Part shown: positions 18,164 through 27,452 of the stretch, one piece after another
Layout: every line of letters starts with the position of its first letter
How positions within the stretch are numbered: position 1 is the first letter of the stretch
Assembly (NCBI GenBank): GCA_910586615.1
Contig: CAJUJP010000012.1
Location: 18,328 to 82,327, forward strand
DNA from: an uncultured Lachnospiraceae bacterium
GTDB taxonomy: Bacteria; Bacillota; Clostridia; Lachnospirales; Lachnospiraceae
Direction: 5' to 3'
DNA length: 64,000 nucleotides
Notes under the pieces: model-generated
Databases searched by the model: none
What the model was told of the DNA's origin: nothing
The model's input: the letters and a program-made list of their open reading frames with translations, nothing else
Translations under genes and position numbers: made by a program

Positions 18164-19456
18164 ATGGACAACATTGCGATTCAAGTCACGGATGTGGAAA
18201 AAATATATAAGCTCTACGACAAGCCCTCTGACCGCATCAGAGAGGCTCTGGGATTCGGGCGCGGAAAGCACCACACGGAGCATCATGCCCTCAAGGGAGT
18301 CAATCTGACCATCAGACAGGGTGAATGTGTGGGCATTATCGGTACAAACGGTTCGGGAAAGTCCACGATCCTCAAAATAATAACAGGTGTTTTGAATGCA
18401 ACCCGCGGGACGGTAACGGTGAACGGGCGTATTTCCGCACTGCTGGAGCTGGGTGCCGGATTTAATATGGAATATAACGGCATAGAGAATATCTATCTGA
18501 ACGGGACGATGATCGGGTTCAGTGAGAAAGAAATTGATGAAAAGATGGAAGATATTCTGGAATTTGCGGATATCGGAGAGTATGTATACCAACCGGTAAA
18601 AACGTATTCCAGCGGTATGTTTGTGCGTCTGGCGTTTGCAGTGGCCATCAACATTGAGCCGGAAATCCTGATCGTGGATGAAGCGCTTTCCGTGGGAGAT
18701 GTGTTTTTTCAGGCGAAATGTTATCACAAATTCGAAGAATTTAAAGAGATGGGAAAGACTATCGTTTTTGTCAGCCACGATCTGAGCAGTATCAGTAAAT
18801 ACTGTGACAGGGTTGTGCTGCTTAATCAGGGAACCAAGCTGGGTGAAGGCAGGCCCAAGGAAATGATTGACATCTACAAGCAGGTGCTGGTAGGCCAGTA
18901 TGTGGTGCCGGAGGCGGAAAACGACAGTCTTCTGGACGATGAGGAACTGCGTCGTGCGGCATCGGGCAGGAAAGGGGACGCCGGAGCCGGCGACCAGAAT
19001 CCGGAGCTTCTGGAATACGGTTCTAAAAAGGCCCTGATCACGGAATACTATATTACAGATGAAAAAGGGACGAAGACACCGGCAATTTTGAAAGGCAGCC
19101 GTTTTACGATTCATATGCGGGTACAGGTGGCGGAAACGCTGCAGGCGCCGATCTTTGCTTTTACCATTAAAAATGTGCGCGGGACAGAAATCACGGGCAC
19201 GAACACGATGTTTGAAAAAGCTTTTCTGGAACCGGTGGAGGCCGGTGAGGAGCGTATGATAACCTTTACCCAGGAAATGAATCTGCAGGGCGGTGATTAT
19301 CTACTGTCGCTGGGAGTCACGGGTTATGAAGAGGATGATTTTACGGTGTACCACAGGTTGTACGATGTACTCAGCCTGACGGTAATCTCCGATAAAGATA
19401 CGGTAGGATTCTACGATATGAATTCGGTGGTTGAAGTGAGAAAAGTAGCGGAATGA
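18164..19456 (+). CDS. ABC exporter ATPase with Wzt-like C-terminal domain
   Basis: The 430-residue protein starts at ATG 18164; an upstream frame from 18095 overlaps the permease and adds non-family residues. The ATPase domain has a Walker A GTNGSGKST (60-68), signature YSSGMFVRLAFA (148-159), Walker B EILIVDEALSVGD and the H-loop VSHD. After residue 280 comes a separate, beta-rich domain of about 150 residues like the Wzt C-terminal domain that binds the capped non-reducing end of O8/O9a-type polysaccharides. TagH of teichoic acid export lacks that function, so capped-end recognition is inferred. The methyltransferase-kinase gene downstream would make the cap. Confidence 0.9.
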   Translation: MDNIAIQVTDVEKIYKLYDKPSDRIREALGFGRGKHHTEHHALKGVNLTIRQGECVGIIGTNGSGKSTILKIITGVLNATRGTVTVNGRISALLELGAGFNMEYNGIENIYLNGTMIGFSEKEIDEKMEDILEFADIGEYVYQPVKTYSSGMFVRLAFAVAINIEPEILIVDEALSVGDVFFQAKCYHKFEEFKEMGKTIVFVSHDLSSISKYCDRVVLLNQGTKLGEGRPKEMIDIYKQVLVGQYVVPEAENDSLLDDEELRRAASGRKGDAGAGDQNPELLEYGSKKALITEYYITDEKGTKTPAILKGSRFTIHMRVQVAETLQAPIFAFTIKNVRGTEITGTNTMFEKAFLEPVEAGEERMITFTQEMNLQGGDYLLSLGVTGYEEDDFTVYHRLYDVLSLTVISDKDTVGFYDMNSVVEVRKVAE

Positions 19457-19498
19457 TTTTGTTCAGCCGGGCAGCTGCATGAAGCCCCGAAAGCGGAA

Positions 19499-19650
19499 TA
19501 TATGGAAAAGCCTGGCATAGTGCGCGAGGACGTGTATATGGAGAAGTCTGGTGTAATGCGCGAGGACGTGTATATGAAGAAGCCAGGCGCAATGTGCGAG
19601 AACATGTATACGGAGAAGCTAGGCGCAATGCGTGAAGACAGTGCATATGG
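19499..19650. repeat. 36-bp tandem repeat upstream of the methyltransferase-kinase gene
   Basis: Four copies of a unit starting TATATGGAGAAGTCTGGTGT and ending with CGAGGACGTG, with degenerate remnants to about 19700. The repeat fills the gap between the exporter ATPase and the gene at 19726. A 69-codon frame crosses it (from 19502) with a 12-residue period, but no ribosome site is seen. Confidence 0.8.
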
Positions 19651-19725
19651 AAAAACCTGTGGCGGAACGTATGAAAAAGCCCGGCACAATACCGGAGAAG
19701 CGATGATATAGGAAAGGACAGTGGA

Positions 19726-21846
19726 ATGTCGGAAAACAAACCGGAAAATAGAGCCGAAAAAGGAGAAATAGAAGAGATTGGGAAGATAAAGCTTAATCTT
19801 GCCCACTATCCGGGAGAAGACTATTATTGCGACGGCGACGTGGAAGATGAGCTTCTGGATATTGCCCGCAATTATTCGACGGTAGAGTATCAGCGGATCA
19901 TTGAGGAGCGGAAGAGCTGGCCTGTTTTGTATCATTTGTCGCCCCTTCGGGAAAATATTGTGGAGTGGCTGCCCATCACTGGGGATATGAAGGTACTTGA
20001 AGTGGGTTCCGGCTGCGGAGCCATTACCGGTGCGCTTGCGGCGAAGGCAGGAGAGGTTACCTGTATCGATCTGTCCGGAAAACGAAGCAGGATCAATGCA
20101 TACCGCCATATGGATGCGGACAATGTAACTATCCACGTGGGAAATTTCCAGGACGTGGAACCGGATCTTCCCTGTGATTATGATTATATCTGCCTGATCG
20201 GTGTTTTCGAATATGCACAGGCATATATTCGTTCTGATACGCCCTATGAAGACTTTCTGCGTATTATTATGAAGCATGTGAAGCCTCAGGGACATATTGC
20301 CATTGCCATTGAGAATCAATTCGGGCTGAAATATTGGGCCGGCTGTCAAGAGGATCATCTTGGAACTTATTTCAGCGGACTGGAAAGTTATCCTGATGGC
20401 GGTGTGGTGCGCACTTTTACCGCTGACGGCCTGCGCGGCATCGCGAAACGCTGCGGATACGAAAAGGCGCAGATGTATTATCCTTATCCTGACTACAAAT
20501 TTATGACAACACTTTATTCCGACAGCCGTCTGCCTCAGGTGGGAGAACTGTCTTCCAATCTGCGGAATTTTGACAGGGAACGGCTGCAGTTGTTTGACGA
20601 AAAAAAAGTGTTCGACAGCATCATCCGGGAAAAGCAGTTTCCTCTGTTTTCCAATTCCTACATGATGATTCTTGGACCGGAACTGGAAGAGCGCTACGTA
20701 AAGTATTCCAATGACCGGAAAACGGAATTCTGTATCAAGACAGTATTGCGGGAAAACAGTAAAGGAAAAATAATTGAAAAGCATCCGTTATCAAAAGCGG
20801 CATGGGCACATATCAAACAGACGGCGCAGGCTTATGAGAAACTTTCAGAGCGTTACAAGGGAAGTGATCTGGAAATTAACCGTTGTGTTTTAGAAAACGA
20901 TAGTTATGTAATGAGCGGGCCGCCATACCTTGCGCTGGAATACATTGAGGGCAGAACGTTGGAGCAACTGCTGGATGAATGTCTTGAACGGGATGATGTA
21001 GATGGGTTTCAGAGGCTCTTCGATGAATACCTTAAGCGCATTTCCTGGGGGGAAGAGACACAGATTGCAGATTATGACCTGATTTTTGCCAACATTCTGA
21101 TTCCGGGAGAAATTAATGACAAGTGGTATGTTATAGACTGTGAATGGAGTTTTGAGAAGACTGTTGATACAAAGCAGATTGCCTTCCGCGCAATCTACTG
21201 TTATTTATTGGAAAGTGAAAAACGCAATAAATTAAGTTTAGATTTAATTATTGACAAACTAAATATCGATCAGACAGATGCGGAACAATATCGAAAACAG
21301 GAAATGAAGTTCCAGAAATATGTCACCGGGAAGACCATGTCAATGGCAGAAATAAGGGATGCTATTGATTATCCGGTCTACACGGTGGATGCTTTTTTGG
21401 AGGGGCAGAAGCAGAAGTCTGACAAAGACCGTGTACAGATTTATGAAGATACCGGCAGAGGGTTTCAGGAGGAACAGTCCTTTTTCCTTGACGATACGCT
21501 GGGAGAGCAGATCCGTGTTACGGAGGAAGGAATGACGGAGATCGCGGTGAAGATTTCCGGGGGAAGGAGCGCTCTGCGGATTGACCCCTGCAGTGCATTC
21601 TGCATCATTTATCTGAAGGAAATCAGATGGAATGGCGTGCAGATTCCGTGGAAAGGCAGACAGATTCAGACAAACGGCTTTAAAGTGGGGGAGAACACTT
21701 ATGCCTTTGCAACGCAGGATCCCAATATCACGGTGTCGCTGGCCGGAATGCCCGGCAGTGAGAGCAATCTGCTGGAAGCTTTCATGGAGGTGACAAGACT
21801 GCCGGAAGAAACTGTCAGGCACATGCAGAAAAGGGGGCTGTTTTAA
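19726..21846 (+). CDS. methyltransferase-kinase fusion, WbdD-like chain terminator candidate
   Basis: The 706-residue protein combines two enzymes. A class I SAM methyltransferase covers about residues 60-260, with motif I VLEVGSGCGAITG (90-102), an acidic post-I CIDLSGKR (113-120) and IGVFEYA (158-164). A kinase-like domain follows (about 330-530): a candidate ATP-binding Lys 338 in FCIKTVLRE, a hinge ALEYIEGRTL, a catalytic-loop DLIFANIL with Asp 451 and Asn 456, and a metal-binding Asp 471 in YVIDCEW. A beta-rich region ends the protein. WbdD of E. coli O8/O9a has the same order, caps the polymer with methyl and phosphate, and is read by Wzt. Neighbours here are Wzm/Wzt-like genes. The capping role is inferred. 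Confidence 0.8.
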   Translation: MSENKPENRAEKGEIEEIGKIKLNLAHYPGEDYYCDGDVEDELLDIARNYSTVEYQRIIEERKSWPVLYHLSPLRENIVEWLPITGDMKVLEVGSGCGAITGALAAKAGEVTCIDLSGKRSRINAYRHMDADNVTIHVGNFQDVEPDLPCDYDYICLIGVFEYAQAYIRSDTPYEDFLRIIMKHVKPQGHIAIAIENQFGLKYWAGCQEDHLGTYFSGLESYPDGGVVRTFTADGLRGIAKRCGYEKAQMYYPYPDYKFMTTLYSDSRLPQVGELSSNLRNFDRERLQLFDEKKVFDSIIREKQFPLFSNSYMMILGPELEERYVKYSNDRKTEFCIKTVLRENSKGKIIEKHPLSKAAWAHIKQTAQAYEKLSERYKGSDLEINRCVLENDSYVMSGPPYLALEYIEGRTLEQLLDECLERDDVDGFQRLFDEYLKRISWGEETQIADYDLIFANILIPGEINDKWYVIDCEWSFEKTVDTKQIAFRAIYCYLLESEKRNKLSLDLIIDKLNIDQTDAEQYRKQEMKFQKYVTGKTMSMAEIRDAIDYPVYTVDAFLEGQKQKSDKDRVQIYEDTGRGFQEEQSFFLDDTLGEQIRVTEEGMTEIAVKISGGRSALRIDPCSAFCIIYLKEIRWNGVQIPWKGRQIQTNGFKVGENTYAFATQDPNITVSLAGMPGSESNLLEAFMEVTRLPEETVRHMQKRGLF

Positions 21847-21849
21847 CAG

Positions 21850-24264
21850 ATGAGCAGACGGAGAGAGCGTTATGGCTGGGCGTCTTACTATGCGGCCGCC
21901 TACGAGACGGAACGAAAACAAAATATTGTGCTGGCGGGAAAAATTGCGGATGCCCAGAGGCGGCAAAGGGATCTGAGTGATAATCTGGACAGGATCTGCA
22001 ACAGTCCTTTTTGGAAGGCGGCGGCTCCATTCCGGAAAATTTATCATAATGTCAGAAACGCTGCCCCGCGGAGAAAAAGCACAGACAGGTGTTCAGCGGA
22101 GAACCCCTGTCTTCTTCGTTATGAGGAGGAACTGAAACGTCAGAAGAGTCCCTATGCAGAATGGATACGTGAAGAAAATATCAATTGTTATATAACTGAT
22201 GTATCAAAAGATGCGGGTGTTATTGAAGGGTGGCAGGCGATCCGTGTGCCTGAGTCGGAAATCGTTCTCCTGACTTACGGAAAAGGAATGCTTGCAGGAA
22301 ATGCATTTGAAAAAGTTAAATCCATATTTGATAAAACTCCTTCTTGCAAAGCCGCATACGGAGATGAGGATTTTTATTGGGAAGATCTTTCCTGCCGGAT
22401 GCATCCATGGTTTAAACCCTGTTATTCGCCGGATACGATGCTGGCTTTTAACTATTGGGGGCATCTGGTAGCGGTGAAAGCGAGCCTTCTGGCGGAGGTG
22501 CTGTCCGGAGAAGAAGTAAAAAACAGAAAAGAGCGGATGAAACACCCGGTTCGTTTTTATGATTTGTGCCTTCGATTGGAGGAACTGATCCAGCGCAGGT
22601 GTCTGCTGGAGGGAGTGTCCATGCAGCAGAGTATCTGTCACGTAGACGGGATTCTTTATCATCAGGCCTATGAGCCGTCGGAGGTGTGCAGAGAAGAGAT
22701 CGAAGCCTGTAAGACACGGGAGGAAAGATTTGATCAGGCAGCAGAATGTCTGGAAAGGGAAATGGAAAACGGACGTTATTTAACAGGGGCCGGAGCAGAT
22801 TGTGTGTCCGTCCGTGAGATGGCACTTGTCCGGCGGGGCATCAAAGGAAGTCTGGAAAGCGGACAGAACCCTGATCTTTACCATGTGGTCTACGACACGT
22901 CCATATCCGGTGCGGAACGCTGTGCCCGTGCGCTGGGAATGCAGCGGCATGTATCACCCAACTATGTGGTGTCTGTGGTGGTTCCGTCCAGGGATCATCC
23001 GGAGATTCTGGAAAGATGCCTGAAATCTTTTCGGGATAAGACGGCGTACCGCTATTATGAGTGGATCGTTGTGGATAACGGGAGCAATGCAGAAAACCGT
23101 GCTGCTATGGAAGAACTGAGCCGCAAATACGGCTTTCGGTATATTTATGAGGAGATGCCCTTTAATTTTTCTAAAATGTGCAATCTGGGTGCAAGGCAGG
23201 CGGAGGGGGATCTGCTGCTTTTTATGAACGATGACATGGAGATCATAGAGAAAAGCTGGCTGGAACGCATGGCCGGGCAGGCGCTGCAGCCGGAAACCGG
23301 AGCGGTGGGGGCAAAGCTGTGGTATGCGGGGACACAGAAGATCCAACATGCAGGCATTACGAATATGCAGATCGGTCCCTCTCATAAGCTGGTCACGTTT
23401 CCGGATGACAGGGATTACTATTACGGGCATAATGAAGTGGTCTGTGACATGATCGGCGTGACAGGTGCCTGTCTCATGGTGAGCCGTGCAAAATATGAGC
23501 AGGCAGGCGGTTTTGACGAAGAAATGGCGGTGTCCTATAATGATGTGGATTTCTGTTTCCGTCTGGCTGAAGCAGGATATTATAATGTGCAGCGCAATGA
23601 TACGGTTTTGTATCATCATGAATCTTTAAGCCGCGGGCTTGATGAGCAGGACGAGGGCAAATGGGAGCGCCTCCTTGCGGAAAAGGAAAAGCTTTATACG
23701 AAGCATCCCGGTATGAGGGGGACGGATCCCTTTTATCACAGAGCATTGATTGACAATGCCTCACATTACGGGTGTAATTATAAGTTTGACCATGAAAAAC
23801 AGCTCCATACGATGGAAGTCTGCCCCATCCCTGAGGAAATACTGAAAAAGGCTGACAGCAGGCTTTTGAAATTCACGGTAGACCGGGCGGAGATTCAACA
23901 TAAAATTCATGCGGACGAACCGGATATTCTCTGGGTTATGGGGTGGTGTTATATTCCAGGAGTTAATAACGGTAGTTATGCAAAACATATTGTTTTGAAC
24001 AGGGCAGAGGGGGAAAGTTATACGGCAGTGCCTGCAGACTGGCATCGTCAGGATGTGGAGACAATTCTGCCCGGAGAGTGCAATGTCGGTCTGGCCGGCT
24101 TTGTTCTGCGTGTTCTTGTGAAAGATCTGAAACTGGGAACATACCGGATCGGTATGCTTTGCACTACAGGAGAGCAGGTCGGACAGGGTGAAAGCTTCTT
24201 TGCATGGAGTGATAAAAGCTGTAAGATTGCCGGTGATGGTTCTTGCAGTGCGGATTTTGTTTGA
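21850..24264 (+). CDS. large GT2 glycosyltransferase with degenerate first domain
   Basis: The 804-residue protein begins three bases after the upstream stop. Residues 10-50 are a charged predicted coiled coil ending in FWKAAAPFRK. Residues 100-330 look like a GT-A domain that has lost its catalytic motifs. A complete GT2 domain covers about 370-640, with SVVVPSRDHPEILERCL, an acidic metal site in FMNDDMEI and the late YNDVDFCFRL acceptor/base region. The last 140 residues are a beta-rich domain. It resembles rhamnosyl or hexosyl transferases of rhamnan-type O antigens. It probably extends the exported polymer. Donor and linkage cannot be read. Confidence 0.85.
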   Translation: MSRRRERYGWASYYAAAYETERKQNIVLAGKIADAQRRQRDLSDNLDRICNSPFWKAAAPFRKIYHNVRNAAPRRKSTDRCSAENPCLLRYEEELKRQKSPYAEWIREENINCYITDVSKDAGVIEGWQAIRVPESEIVLLTYGKGMLAGNAFEKVKSIFDKTPSCKAAYGDEDFYWEDLSCRMHPWFKPCYSPDTMLAFNYWGHLVAVKASLLAEVLSGEEVKNRKERMKHPVRFYDLCLRLEELIQRRCLLEGVSMQQSICHVDGILYHQAYEPSEVCREEIEACKTREERFDQAAECLEREMENGRYLTGAGADCVSVREMALVRRGIKGSLESGQNPDLYHVVYDTSISGAERCARALGMQRHVSPNYVVSVVVPSRDHPEILERCLKSFRDKTAYRYYEWIVVDNGSNAENRAAMEELSRKYGFRYIYEEMPFNFSKMCNLGARQAEGDLLLFMNDDMEIIEKSWLERMAGQALQPETGAVGAKLWYAGTQKIQHAGITNMQIGPSHKLVTFPDDRDYYYGHNEVVCDMIGVTGACLMVSRAKYEQAGGFDEEMAVSYNDVDFCFRLAEAGYYNVQRNDTVLYHHESLSRGLDEQDEGKWERLLAEKEKLYTKHPGMRGTDPFYHRALIDNASHYGCNYKFDHEKQLHTMEVCPIPEEILKKADSRLLKFTVDRAEIQHKIHADEPDILWVMGWCYIPGVNNGSYAKHIVLNRAEGESYTAVPADWHRQDVETILPGECNVGLAGFVLRVLVKDLKLGTYRIGMLCTTGEQVGQGESFFAWSDKSCKIAGDGSCSADFV

Positions 24265-24324
24265 GAAATTGATTGTAGGGTCAAATGAACATGTGGTATG
24301 TTCGCCTGACCCGTGGAGGCAAAT

Positions 24325-26334
24325 ATGCAAAACAGAGGAAACGGACAGGTAAGTCCTGAGCGGATGACAGAGGAAGAGGCTCTTCGCTTTTACCGGGCGG
24401 CCTATGACAGAGAGCGGGAAAAGGCACGTGTGCTGGCCGGAAAGCTGGCCGCTGAACAGGGAAAAAATGCAGAGCTGGAAGGCAGACTGAACCGTATCAA
24501 GGGCAGTGTGTTCTGGCGGCTGTCGAAACCTCTGCGGTCTTTTGTGCATTGGGTGCGGCGGACCAAGGAGCGGCTGGGCTATTACGGCAGCATAAAAGGG
24601 GTTCTGCGCAAATTAAATGCAAAAAAGATCGAGCGCACGGCACGGGCACAGCATGGAACGAAAAGCTTTCCGGATGGGGAGGAGGCAAAGCGGCAGAGGG
24701 AAGTGCGGTTTCCGCGGAAGATCAAGTTCAGTATTCTGGTGCCCCTTTACAATACACCGGAAAAATTTCTGCGTCAGGCCATTGATTCCGTGCGGGCACA
24801 GACCTACGGGCGCTGGGAGTTATGCCTGGCGGACGGTTCCGACGAGGATCATGATGAAGTGGGACAGATCTGTAAAGAATATGCGGCGTCAGATTCCCGT
24901 ATTCTTTACCGGAAGCTGGCGAAAAATGAAGGGATTTCCGGAAATACCAACGCCTGTCTGGGCATGGCTTCGGGGGATTATATCGCACTTTTCGATCATG
25001 ATGACGTGCTCCATCCCGGCGTGCTTTTTGAGTATATGAAGGCCATCTGCGAGCAGAATGCGGATTATATTTACTGCGACGAGGCCACTTTTAAGGGAAA
25101 TAAGACCATTGACGATATGATTACCTTGCATTTTAAGCCGGATTTTGCGCCGGACAATCTGCGGGCAAACAATTATATCTGCCATTTCAGCGCTTTTGAC
25201 AGAAATCTGCTGGAAGGAATGCAGCTGTTCCGTTCGGAGTTTGACGGCAGCCAGGATCACGATATGATCCTGCGGCTGACCAGCCGGGCAAAACACGTGG
25301 TGCATGTGCCGAAACTGCTTTATTACTGGCGTTCCCATGCGGGAAGCGTGGCGGCGGACATCAGTGCCAAGAGCTATGCCATCGACGCGGCGAAGGGAGC
25401 GGTGGCGGCTCATCTGAAGCAGCAAGGTTTTGAAAACTTTGAGATTTTGTCAACCAAGGCATTTGAGACAATTTTTCAGATCAAATATGAGATCAAAGGC
25501 AATCCGCTGGTGAGCATCGTGATCCCCAACAAAGACCATGTGGAGGATCTGACCCGCTGTATCACTTCCATTCTTGAAAACAGTACTTATGAAAATTACG
25601 AGATCATTGTGGTGGAGAACAACAGCACATCCGAGGAGATCTTTGCTTATTATAAGAAGATACAGCAGAATCCGTCGGTGAAGGTCATTACCTACGAAGG
25701 GGAATTCAATTATTCCAGAATCAATAATCTGGGCGTTTCGGAGGCAAGGGGAGAGTATATTCTGCTTCTCAATAATGATACGCAGGTCATCACCCTTGAC
25801 TGGATCGAGGAACTGCTTATGTATGCCCAGAGACCGGACGTGGGTGCGGTGGGGGCCAAACTTTATTATGAAGACAGAACGATTCAACATGCCGGTGTGG
25901 TGCTTGCACTGGGGCAGCACAGAACGGCGGGGCACAGCCATTATCGTGTAAGCTGTAACAATCTGGGCTATATGGGCAGGCTTTGCTATGCCCAGAACGT
26001 GATGGCGGTGACGGGAGCCTGTCTGATGATGAGCCGGAAGCTGTTTCAGGAACTGGGCGGGCTGGATGAATCTTTTGCTGTGTCCCTGAATGATGTGGAT
26101 CTGTGCATCCGCGCATGGAAGGCCGGAAGAGTCAATGTTTTTACGCCTTTTGCGGAGCTTTATCATTATGAATCCGTGTCAAGAGGGCTGGATGACCAGG
26201 GAGAAAAGGCGCAGCGGTACAACAGGGAATCCGAAGCCTTCCGTACAAAGTGGAAGGAACTTCTGGAAAAAGGAGATCCCTATTATAATCCAAATTTCTC
26301 ATTGGACCGCAGCGATTTTGCGTTGAAAATCTGA
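24325..26334 (+). CDS. two-domain GT2 glycosyltransferase
   Basis: I chose ATG 24325 with GGAGG five bases upstream; GTG 24313 falls on the ribosome site itself. The 669-residue protein has an N-terminal coiled coil (about 20-60) ending in FWRLSKPLRSF, matching the tail of its neighbour at 21850. It then carries two intact-looking GT2 domains: the first about 134-350 with FSILVPLYNT and LFDHDDVL, the second about 390-640 with VSIVIPNKDH, LLNNDTQVI and SLNDVDLCIRAW. Bifunctional GT2 proteins of this kind build disaccharide repeats of polysaccharides. The shared N-terminal coiled coil suggests that the two large transferases associate with each other or with a common scaffold. Confidence 0.88.
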   Translation: MQNRGNGQVSPERMTEEEALRFYRAAYDREREKARVLAGKLAAEQGKNAELEGRLNRIKGSVFWRLSKPLRSFVHWVRRTKERLGYYGSIKGVLRKLNAKKIERTARAQHGTKSFPDGEEAKRQREVRFPRKIKFSILVPLYNTPEKFLRQAIDSVRAQTYGRWELCLADGSDEDHDEVGQICKEYAASDSRILYRKLAKNEGISGNTNACLGMASGDYIALFDHDDVLHPGVLFEYMKAICEQNADYIYCDEATFKGNKTIDDMITLHFKPDFAPDNLRANNYICHFSAFDRNLLEGMQLFRSEFDGSQDHDMILRLTSRAKHVVHVPKLLYYWRSHAGSVAADISAKSYAIDAAKGAVAAHLKQQGFENFEILSTKAFETIFQIKYEIKGNPLVSIVIPNKDHVEDLTRCITSILENSTYENYEIIVVENNSTSEEIFAYYKKIQQNPSVKVITYEGEFNYSRINNLGVSEARGEYILLLNNDTQVITLDWIEELLMYAQRPDVGAVGAKLYYEDRTIQHAGVVLALGQHRTAGHSHYRVSCNNLGYMGRLCYAQNVMAVTGACLMMSRKLFQELGGLDESFAVSLNDVDLCIRAWKAGRVNVFTPFAELYHYESVSRGLDDQGEKAQRYNRESEAFRTKWKELLEKGDPYYNPNFSLDRSDFALKI

Positions 26335-26407
26335 TCACAGACAAAGTGGTGCTAAACCGTTTTTATTACAGCATAAGTATGGATAAAAGGAATGGGGAAC
26401 TGCCTCT

Positions 26408-27142
26408 ATGGGAAAAATCATAAAAAAAGCCATCGCTATATTTTTGCTGCTGGTGCTTGGGACATCTACGGCCTTTTTAACGTATCTGCATTTTTTTGCA
26501 TCGGAGGACGGTGATCTTTCCGGGCAGTGGACAGCAGAACTGGATATGACGGAGCGGGCGGCGGTCACGGCTCTTAGCTGGTTGCAGGACATAGAAGGCG
26601 TGACGGTGTCTTTGGATGATATGGAGTCTTATATGCAAGGATTGACTATACAAGTCGATTTGGAAATGGAACAAACGGAACGTTCGGCGGGAACTTTTCA
26701 GTGCAGTATAACGCCGGACAGCTATGAAACCTGTAATCAGGCGGCCTATGAGGCATTTGCAGGAGCTTTTCGGGAATTGCTGGGAGAGAGACTTCATATG
26801 GCGGGGTACGAGGGCGGTACCGGTCAGGAGGCTGTGGAGGCCCTTGTGACCGAGAACTTCGGGATGGCCACAGTTTCCTATCTGATGACCTGTGGTCCTG
26901 CGCTGCTGCCCTCCATGGAAGAACTGCAAGCGGAATATGAGGGTGAAGGCGATTATGAGATTATCGATGATATGCTGATCAGGAGATTTGGAGAGGGCGG
27001 TGCGGTGGTCGCAACGGAGGAGCGTTATATCCGGAAAGGCGGACAGTTGATTCTGTCAGGAACAGATGATTCTGCGGGTTCCGGTTCTTTTTTCGGACAG
27101 TATCCCGTTTTGTATATTTTGAAAACAGCCACGGAGGAATGA
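26408..27142 (+). CDS. hypothetical exported or membrane-anchored protein
   Basis: The 244-residue protein has an N-terminal membrane segment or uncleaved signal (about residues 7-28) and an acidic soluble domain rich in Glu and Gly with regular helix-strand alternation. Two Cys at about residues 99 and 108 and a third at 160 may be structural. No motif is recognised. It lies 73 bases after the GT2 gene and before a gap packed with palindromes, so it is likely the end of that transcription unit. Confidence 0.6.
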   Translation: MGKIIKKAIAIFLLLVLGTSTAFLTYLHFFASEDGDLSGQWTAELDMTERAAVTALSWLQDIEGVTVSLDDMESYMQGLTIQVDLEMEQTERSAGTFQCSITPDSYETCNQAAYEAFAGAFRELLGERLHMAGYEGGTGQEAVEALVTENFGMATVSYLMTCGPALLPSMEELQAEYEGEGDYEIIDDMLIRRFGEGGAVVATEERYIRKGGQLILSGTDDSAGSGSFFGQYPVLYILKTATEE

Positions 27143-27229
27143 TGGATTCGGAAAACTTCCCCGATGTGGCGATTTGGTTGAAAAAACCATGCGTGTAAGA
27201 TTGGTTTGCTGTCCGAACAGGTTCATACG

Positions 27230-27407
27230 CAAATTTGTGCCGGAGCATCACAAATTTGTTCGATGTAAGACGCAGATTTGAAATTTGCGACTTTGTATTA
27301 GCAAAGTCACACTCCTTGTCGCATAAATGCTCCGGAATGGAGATAGATTGAAAAATCAAAGATTTTTCAACTTTCTATTTAAGCAGTATCGCAAGCAGGC
27401 TTGCGAT
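27230..27407. repeat. cluster of nested perfect palindromes
   Basis: The 298-base gap 27143-27440 contains CAAATTTGTG/CACAAATTTG (27230-27258), an outer CCGGAGCAT/ATGCTCCGG pair (27240-27248 with 27327-27335), GACTTTG/CAAAGTC (27289-27308), TTGAAAAATC/GATTTTTCAA (27348-27370), and ATCGCAAG/CTTGCGAT (27388-27407). All listed arms are perfect. The first and second share bases, so alternative folds are possible. Confidence 0.75.
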
Positions 27408-27452
27408 ATGCATGAGGATTAGCGTGAAAAATAAGCTTGAATGGAGATTAAA

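Noticed and set aside
19411..20784. 457-codon minus-strand frame opposite the methyltransferase-kinase gene
   Set aside because: The plus-strand product has clear enzyme motifs; the antisense product has none.
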